DNA from: an uncultured Eubacterium sp.
GTDB taxonomy: Bacteria; Bacillota; Clostridia; Lachnospirales; Lachnospiraceae
Direction of reading: 5' to 3'
Length of the DNA stretch: 9,986 nucleotides
Assembly (NCBI GenBank): GCA_910586445.1
Contig: CAJUHV010000101.1
Span: forward strand, 1-9,986
The translations under genes were made by a program, and so were the position numbers. Within the stretch, counting starts at the first letter, position 1, and the number at the start of each line of letters is the position of its first letter. The notes below the pieces were generated by a model that was not told the origin of the DNA, did no database searches, and was given only the letters and a program-made list of their open reading frames with translations. Of this stretch, positions 6,230-9,986 are shown piece by piece.

Positions 6230-6775
6230 TCATAATTCCAATCTCATAGAAATGATTTCCTGAAATCCCGCTATGCGGGAGCAAAATCCTTTGGGATTTC
6301 TTCCGCACTCGACAAATCCAGCCCTTTCATACATAGAAACTGCCCTTTCATTTTCAGCAGCCACTTCAAGTTCAAGCTGGCTGTATCCCGCTGTCTTAGC
6401 ACATTCAATACATGAGGTCAGCAGAACCCTGCCAATTCCAAGTCCCCAATACTTTTTCACAACACTGATGCCAAATTCGGCTCGATGCCTTACCTTATAT
6501 TTCGTGCCGACTGCCTCAATTCCTGCCGTTCCTACAATTACACCGTCAGCTATGGCAAGCAGCTCAATCTCCCGTTCACTCTCTGCTTTTTCTTTTAGGT
6601 ACCTGCTTTCCTGCGCAGCATTAAAACTGTTTTCGTCTGGATATGTAAGCAGATAATCTGTTTCACTATGTGTCAGATTGAAATGATCCAATACAAGCTG
6701 ACCATCACTCTCTGTCCCGTTCCTCAAACAACACTCCATGCCATTACTTAATACTATTGTTTTGTTATATCGCAT
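6230..6775 (-). CDS. GNAT N-acetyltransferase
   Basis: A 181-residue GNAT enzyme expected to use acetyl-CoA in the cytosol. Motif A is ISVVKKYWGLGIGRVLLTSC (103-122), with the W-GLGIGR pyrophosphate loop. Motif B, LELEVAAENERAVSMYERAG (134-153), carries the xNxxAxxLYxxxGF signature. Strands before it (ELLAIADGVIVGTAGIEAV) form the central sheet. Length is normal for the family. AAGGAGG lies five bases before ATG 6775. Its start is only 14 bp after the stop of the NTF2-like pseudogene, so the two were probably one transcript, now led by repeat copy C. The acceptor substrate is unknown; the fold resembles broad-specificity or antibiotic-type GNATs as much as protein acetylases. Confidence 0.88.
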   Translation of the reverse strand: MRYNKTIVLSNGMECCLRNGTESDGQLVLDHFNLTHSETDYLLTYPDENSFNAAQESRYLKEKAESEREIELLAIADGVIVGTAGIEAVGTKYKVRHRAEFGISVVKKYWGLGIGRVLLTSCIECAKTAGYSQLELEVAAENERAVSMYERAGFVECGRNPKGFCSRIAGFQEIISMRLEL

Positions 6776-6789
6776 AACTGCCTCCTTTA

Positions 6790-7078
6790 CTAATAACTGC
6801 CGTTAAAGCCGCTTTCTTTATCTGTGCCATGTAAACCCAGTGTATCACGACATTCAAGGATTGTCCATTATCCATCCTCAAAAACATTTTCTACGATGGC
6901 TGTCATATCCGCTGTTAAAAATTCAGATGTGAACATGGCACGGATTGCTTCAATGCCTGCTGCCGGCTCATTCGCTGCTTGGTGATTCATCGCATTTTCA
7001 TGTTAGAATACTGTAATTGTTTCCACATCATGCCTGTTGAATGCATCTACCCATAACTAAAAAACTTCTTTCAGTCAT
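6790..7078 (-). pseudogene. NTF2/SnoaL-like (ketosteroid-isomerase fold) pseudogene
   Basis: One frame reads VDAFNRHDVETITVF, stop, HENAMNHQAANEPAAGIEAI, RAMFTSEFLTADMTAIVENV, FEDG, stop, WTILECRDTLGLHG. This order (DAFNxHDVExI, E-A-NH, GxxAIRxMF, FEDGxWxxLEWRDPLGL) is typical of NTF2-like SnoaL-domain proteins. Two in-frame TAA codons interrupt conserved positions. The N-terminal start (MTERSFLVMG) is in another frame, so one frameshift is also needed. The C-terminal strand is degraded to KESGFNGSY. The ATG at 7078 has a good AGGAGG site that partly overlaps the CTAG terminus of repeat copy C. Function lost; the original substrate is unknown. Confidence 0.75.
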
Positions 7079-7096
7079 AACATCTTTATTTTCCTC

Positions 7097-7294
7097 CTAG
7101 AGCGTGTATGAAAAATGCTTTCTGTGAGCTGTGCTTCACACTTAGCGGAGAATTTATCCCAAATTTAGGAGGCATAGCGGGCTATGTTGATTAAATTTGG
7201 GATGAATGATCCGCATCATCTTGGACATTAGCAGTCCAGGAAGCTTGAAGTGGGGAGTGCAGATCGCGGGAATGATTTTTCAAACACGCTCTGG
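7097..7294. repeat. Interspersed palindromic repeat (MITE-like), copy C
   Basis: A 198-bp copy bounded by CTAGAGCGTGTATGAAAAAT (left) and ATTTTTCAAACACGCTCTGG (right). Its centre is a long hairpin: CCCAAATTTA (7159-7168) pairs with TAAATTTGGG (7192-7201), enclosing CATAG-CGGG-CTATG. The 37-bp module is near the right arm (7214-7250). It has no coding capacity. It is in the same orientation as copies A and B and lies 18 bp upstream of the NTF2-like pseudogene start. Confidence 0.88.
7214..7250. repeat. 37-bp hairpin module inside copy C, inverted
   Basis: This matches the reverse complement of 3724-3760 with two mismatches. The stem CTTGGAC/GTCCAGG keeps pairing through one G-T wobble. It sits between CCG and TGGGG, where copy A has CCGCAAAGCGGGG with no module. 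Confidence 0.85.
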
Positions 7295-7308
7295 CCTTGT
7301 ATGTTTTG

Positions 7309-7317
7309 ATTATATCA
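7309..7317 (-). promoter_or_regulatory. Extended -10 promoter element upstream of copy C
   Basis: On the minus strand TGATATAAT is a perfect extended -10 (TG at 7316-7317, TATAAT at 7309-7314). A TTGACT further upstream is only 10 bp away, too close to act as its -35. It lies 14 bp beyond the right end of copy C, so it probably once drove the NTF2-like gene, and now also the GNAT gene, through the repeat. No gene was recognised in 7318-7502. Confidence 0.4.
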
Positions 7318-7502
7318 AAAGACAAGTCAAAAGTGGAGAATCATTATAAAGACGCAAAATACCGATATATCTTTCTGATTTCTTATCTGCCGTTGAAAAA
7401 TAATGGTACTGTTTCCGATGCATGCATATCAGATGTACCGTCAGAATAAACGTGCCCCCGCATATAAGGCTTCACCATTGAGCAGGATGAAGCAGAGATA
7501 AG

Positions 7503-7543
7503 AAAATGCCGTTGCTTGGTTTTTGTCTATGCAGCGGCATTTT
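7503..7543. terminator. Bidirectional Rho-independent terminator
   Basis: AAAATGCCGTTGC (7503-7515) pairs with GCAGCGGCATTTT (7531-7543): a 13-bp stem with one G-T pair and a 15-nt loop. A and T tracts at the base allow function in both directions. It lies 51 bp after the stop of the hexapeptide acetyltransferase fragment, for which it is the natural terminator. Confidence 0.75.
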
Positions 7544-7594
7544 AAGTAACTTTGATTCAGTTTTAATAGAAAAAGTATTTTCTATGAAAAAAGA

Positions 7595-7816
7595 TTATTC
7601 CATTCTGTCTTTTTCCGTAATCTCCCGAATTACTCTACATGGATTACCTACTGCAAGACTGTGTGGCGGAATATTTTTTGTTACGACACTTCCTGCTCCA
7701 ATAACGCTTCCTTCTCCGATTGTTACTCCCCCGCAGACAACAACATTAGCAGCTAACCAACAATCATTCTCAATAGTAACAGGCTTTGCATATTCAAGAT
7801 TATATAATGTACCATC
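7595..7816 (-). pseudogene. Hexapeptide-repeat sugar O-acetyltransferase, 3' fragment
   Basis: Seventy-three codons with no start, reading AKPVTIENDCWLAANVVVCG, then GVTIGEGSVIGAGSVVTKNI, then PPHSLAVGNPCRVIREITEK. This is the left-handed beta-helix end of maltose/galactoside O-acetyltransferases (NodL/LacA/Maa family, usually about 190 residues), which acetylate sugar hydroxyls using acetyl-CoA. The GVTIGxGSVIGAGSVVTKxIPxxSLAVGNPxRVIR signature is clear. The upstream frame hits a stop at 7817-7819, where the divergent isomerase fragment begins, so the 5' two-thirds has been lost. The remaining sequence shows no frameshift, suggesting a recent event. Confidence 0.85.
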
Positions 7817-7818
7817 CT

Positions 7819-8547
7819 ATCCAGCAGAATTTCCACATGCACTACACACAGGATGAGAGTTATTACCTGCTGGACGTGCAGGGCGATGACCCCTGCGTCT
7901 ATCTGGGCATCCGGACAGGCACCGACCCCGATGAGATGATATGTGCCCTAAAAGAAGCGCAGGCAGGAGGCAGACCTTTTCCTGCCGAAAGATATGTCAA
8001 CCGTATCCCTGTAAAAAAACACGACCATGTACTGATACCGGCAGGAACCGTCCACTGCTTCGGCGCAGACACCATGGTGCTGGAAATAAGCGCCACACCC
8101 TACATCTTTACATTCAAGCTGTGGGACCGGGGACGGCTCGATCTGGACGGCAGGCCGCGGCCGATCCACATAGACCACGGCGCGGCAAACATCCAGTGGC
8201 ACCGCGACACAGAATGGGTACGGCAAAATCTGGTCAACGCCGTCACCCTCATACACCAGGCTGAAAATGGAACCGTGGAACGCACCGGGCTGCATGAACG
8301 GGAATTTCTGGACACCTACCGCGTCAGCACATCGACAGAACTGCCAATCCGTAGAAACGGCAGCGTCCACATGCTCAATCTGGTGGAGGGAGCATGTGCC
8401 CTGCTCGTCAGTGAGGACGGACTTTTTGACTCCATGGAACTTCATTACGCGGAAACCTGTATTGTGCCCGAGGCCGCGGGGGCGTACCGCATCCAGTCCA
8501 ATGACGGAACCCGCGTACGCGCTGTCATTGCCTGTGTGCGCGGCTGA
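7819..8547 (+). pseudogene. manA: Class I mannose-6-phosphate isomerase, C-terminal fragment
   Basis: About 242 residues resembling the C-terminal part of the long (around 600-residue) Clostridial class I phosphomannose isomerases, which interconvert mannose-6-P and fructose-6-P. Landmarks are YTQDESYYLLDV, VYLGIRTGTDPDEM, YVNRIPVKKHDHVLIPAGTV-HCFG (with the family's C-terminal metal-ligand His), MVLEISATPYIFTFKLWDRG, RPRPIHIDHG, RTGLHEREFLDTYR and LNLVEGACALLVS. The N-terminal half with the other metal ligands is missing. An ATG at 7786 is in frame but lies within acetyltransferase-derived DNA with no ribosome binding site. GC is far above the neighbours (36 of 60 bases at 8161-8220 against 21 of 60 at 7741-7800). 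An active enzyme is not expected. Confidence 0.8.
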
Positions 8548-8573
8548 GGCACTTTAACAGTTCCTATATACAA

Positions 8574-8770
8574 CTACATATCTACTGTTATCAAGCTCAC
8601 TTGTCCGATAGATGCTGACCCATTTTGTATCCATATAGACACCCCTTCATACACAAGTCCATCTGCGCAAGTCGGCATCACAAAGCGCATTCCAATTTCA
8701 AGTAAAGAATTCATTCTTTCTGCTTTTTCAAACGAAATCTTGCAGTTGTTCTTTATCCGCTTTTTGATAC
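8574..8770 (-). pseudogene. Possible small gene or gene tail, unrecognised
   Basis: An open frame ending at 8574 gives NNCKISFEKAERMNSLLEIG, then MRFVMPTCADGLVYEGVSIW, then IQNGSASIGQVSLITVDM. The composition is protein-like. The only upstream ATG (8801) is inside the strong hairpin 8774-8814 and would encode its stem, so the true start is missing or is the ATG of MNSLLEIG, which has only a weak AAAGA before it. It lies downstream of the terminator of the 4Fe-4S gene. I do not recognise a family. Between 8548 and 8573 there is nothing else. Confidence 0.3.
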
Positions 8771-8773
8771 AAA

Positions 8774-8814
8774 AGAGCCAACAAATTGTGAAATTCCACA
8801 AATTTGTTGGCTCT
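8774..8814 (-). terminator. Rho-independent terminator of the 4Fe-4S protein gene
   Basis: AGAGCCAACAAATTGTG (8774-8790) pairs with CACAAATTTGTTGGCTCT (8797-8814): a 17-bp stem with a single bulged base and a 6-nt loop. On the minus strand it is followed by TTTTG. It is 55 bp after the stop at 8870. Confidence 0.8.
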
Positions 8815-8869
8815 GCGTCTATGCGTCCGGCTCTTTAACAATATGTTGTTTTATTCGCTATCTCAGAAA

Positions 8870-9709
8870 TTATAGCGCGTTTTTAGGACAAATGTTTTTA
8901 CATTCAAGACATAAAATACATTCTGTCCCGTTTTTGCGTTTTCTTGAGTTATCAGTTACATCAACATTCATAGGACAAACCTTTTTACATTTTCCACAAG
9001 AAACACATTTGCTTTTGTCACATTTAATACGCAGCAATGAAAAATAGGATGCAGGTTTCAAAAATACTGTAATTGGACATATATATTTACAGAAAGCACG
9101 ATTATCCTTTAACGCAAAAGCCAAAAAAATTCCAACTATGTAATATAAACTGTTGCCAATCAAAAACAACCAGAACATAATTTGTTCCATATTCTTTACT
9201 TGTGCAAGGAATAATCCGCTAACAAAAATAAAAGATAGTACAAAAGTAAGATACCTTATCCACCCCCATTTTTTCCGTGGCTGCTGCGGTATCTTATATG
9301 GGAGCAAATCAAGAATCATTGCTGTCCAACAGGCAAACCCGCACCATCCACGTCCGAAAATGAAAGGACCAAATATCTTTGCAACTGCATAATGAATCGT
9401 TGCTGCCTCAAAAACACCAGTAAACAAATAGTACCAAAACCCTTCAATCTGCATATTTTCATTACACATCAATCCAAGATAAACAAACATATAAGCTCCA
9501 ACCAAAAATTGCGCTATTCTGCGCGCATACTTATATTGAAGCTGAAACAGCAAAAATCCTATAGCAATTGATGTTCCAATATAGCTAAAATTAAATAGAT
9601 AGAATATATTCTGCATTGTAAGCCAAAGTGTAATGGCTATAATTTCAAAAATCAGCCACATCATAACAGGCAGCATGAATTTCTTCAATCCTCTAAACTT
9701 TGTCATCAT
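8870..9709 (-). CDS. NapH-like polytopic 4Fe-4S membrane protein
   Basis: A 279-residue membrane protein with five or six hydrophobic segments (about 11-33, 36-56, 66-82, 92-112, 152-171, 176-200) and a C-terminal cytoplasmic bis-cluster domain. GRGWCGFACW (119-128) and CKYICPI (207-213) are the paired motifs of the NapH/NosR/CcoG group. Cluster 1 uses C235, C238, C241 and C245; cluster 2 uses C264, C267, C270 and C274 (CxxCxxCxxxCP). Such proteins pass electrons between membrane carriers and partner redox enzymes; no partner is in this window, so the pathway is open. Two adjacent ATGs (9709, 9706) follow AGGGAG and GGAG; I keep 9709. The protein ends four residues after the last CP, short but typical. 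It has its own terminator at 8774-8814. Confidence 0.87.
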   Translation of the reverse strand: MMTKFRGLKKFMLPVMMWLIFEIIAITLWLTMQNIFYLFNFSYIGTSIAIGFLLFQLQYKYARRIAQFLVGAYMFVYLGLMCNENMQIEGFWYYLFTGVFEAATIHYAVAKIFGPFIFGRGWCGFACWTAMILDLLPYKIPQQPRKKWGWIRYLTFVLSFIFVSGLFLAQVKNMEQIMFWLFLIGNSLYYIVGIFLAFALKDNRAFCKYICPITVFLKPASYFSLLRIKCDKSKCVSCGKCKKVCPMNVDVTDNSRKRKNGTECILCLECKNICPKNAL

Positions 9710-9744
9710 AACTCCATTTCTCCCTGTAAATTTTCTCCACTATG

Positions 9745-9888
9745 TTAGATGTTTGTTTCATATTCTTTAATGACAAACACCTGTAGACTCTTTGCATTGA
9801 TCAGACTTTCCTGCATGCATTTGGGACAATAAAGAGAAATCTTAATTTGCTCTTTCCAAAAAATTTTCCTCTTTTGGGGCTTTCTTTA
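9745..9888 (-). pseudogene. Cys-rich KTR protein pseudogene
   Basis: The last 30 codons, SLYCPKCMQESLINAKSLQV then FVIKEYETNI, match the C-terminal zinc-ribbon half of cysteine-rich KTR proteins (PLYCPKCxQETLINVKxLxxxVIKEPD). In the same frame upstream, EWVGI, stop, RKPQKRKIFWKEQIK occupies the place of the expected EWVLCPxCGNKTRxKIREDT, so the first CxxC and the KTR motif are gone and a stop interrupts it. Intact members are about 60 residues and, from family knowledge, are often cargo of conjugative transposons near tetracycline-resistance genes. Sequence from about 9889 to 9986 shows nothing further recognisable. Confidence 0.6.
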
Positions 9889-9986
9889 TATCCCCACCCA
9901 CTCCCCTACATTTTATCTCAATATCCTTTTAGGCATAAGTATTAATCTGGCTTATGCTCAATACGGTGATAATCGGATATGATGTT

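Noticed and set aside
7383..7478. 31-codon minus-strand frame MVKPYMRGHVYSDGTSDM...
   Set aside because: No ribosome binding site, no family recognised and short enough to be chance. No annotation made.
7786..7818. Treating 7786-8547 as an intact 253-residue gene
   Set aside because: The ATG lies within DNA derived from the antisense of the acetyltransferase fragment. There is no ribosome binding site, and the N-terminal half of the isomerase is absent.
7941..8445. Long alternative frames on both strands across the isomerase fragment
   Set aside because: These are by-products of its high GC; the isomerase frame has unmistakable family motifs.

Overview
The window looks like an accessory, partly decayed stretch of a Clostridia chromosome, most likely Lachnospiraceae (Blautia/Ruminococcus/Dorea type). 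The basis is moderate-to-low GC, strong AGGAGG ribosome binding sites, gene families typical of that group (LytTR regulators, RimJ/RimL GNATs, a long-type mannose-6-phosphate isomerase, Cys-rich KTR) and a short interspersed palindromic repeat family. The genus is inference. No rRNA, tRNA or CRISPR array was seen.

Layout, left to right. The window opens with a solitary copy of the repeat terminus (about 85-101), then a two-gene GNAT acetyltransferase operon on the minus strand (98-1125) with a promoter near 1194-1224. A terminator (1301-1332) and a patch of 17-bp tandem repeats (1416-1497) lie downstream of a minus-strand coiled-coil protein of unknown function (1516-2064). Next come a truncated LytTR DNA-binding domain (2200-2466), repeat copy A, and the 3' part of an unrecognised plus-strand gene ending at 2870. 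An intact LytTR response regulator (2898-3638) has repeat copy B (3661-3877) directly upstream of its ribosome binding site. It is followed by a small secreted protein (3989-4438) and a membrane-anchored serine alpha/beta hydrolase (4605-5678) with a near-consensus promoter.

The right half is dominated by remnants: a LexA/S24-type C-terminal fragment (5812-6063), a possible Rpn-type nuclease/transposase tail, an intact GNAT (6230-6775), an NTF2/SnoaL-like pseudogene with two in-frame stops (6790-7078), and repeat copy C (7097-7294). A hexapeptide acetyltransferase fragment (minus, 7595-7816) then abuts a mannose-6-phosphate isomerase fragment (plus, 7819-8547) of much higher GC. The only intact gene after that is a polytopic NapH-like 4Fe-4S protein (8870-9709) with its own terminator, and a decayed Cys-rich KTR gene lies upstream of it.

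The intact genes do not form one pathway. The most interesting signal is the repeat family. It has terminal inverted repeats of up to 20 bp. Three internally related copies all lie in the same orientation, and two of them sit between a candidate promoter and the ribosome binding site of a minus-strand gene. A 37-bp hairpin module occupies mirror-image positions, in opposite orientation, in copies B and C.
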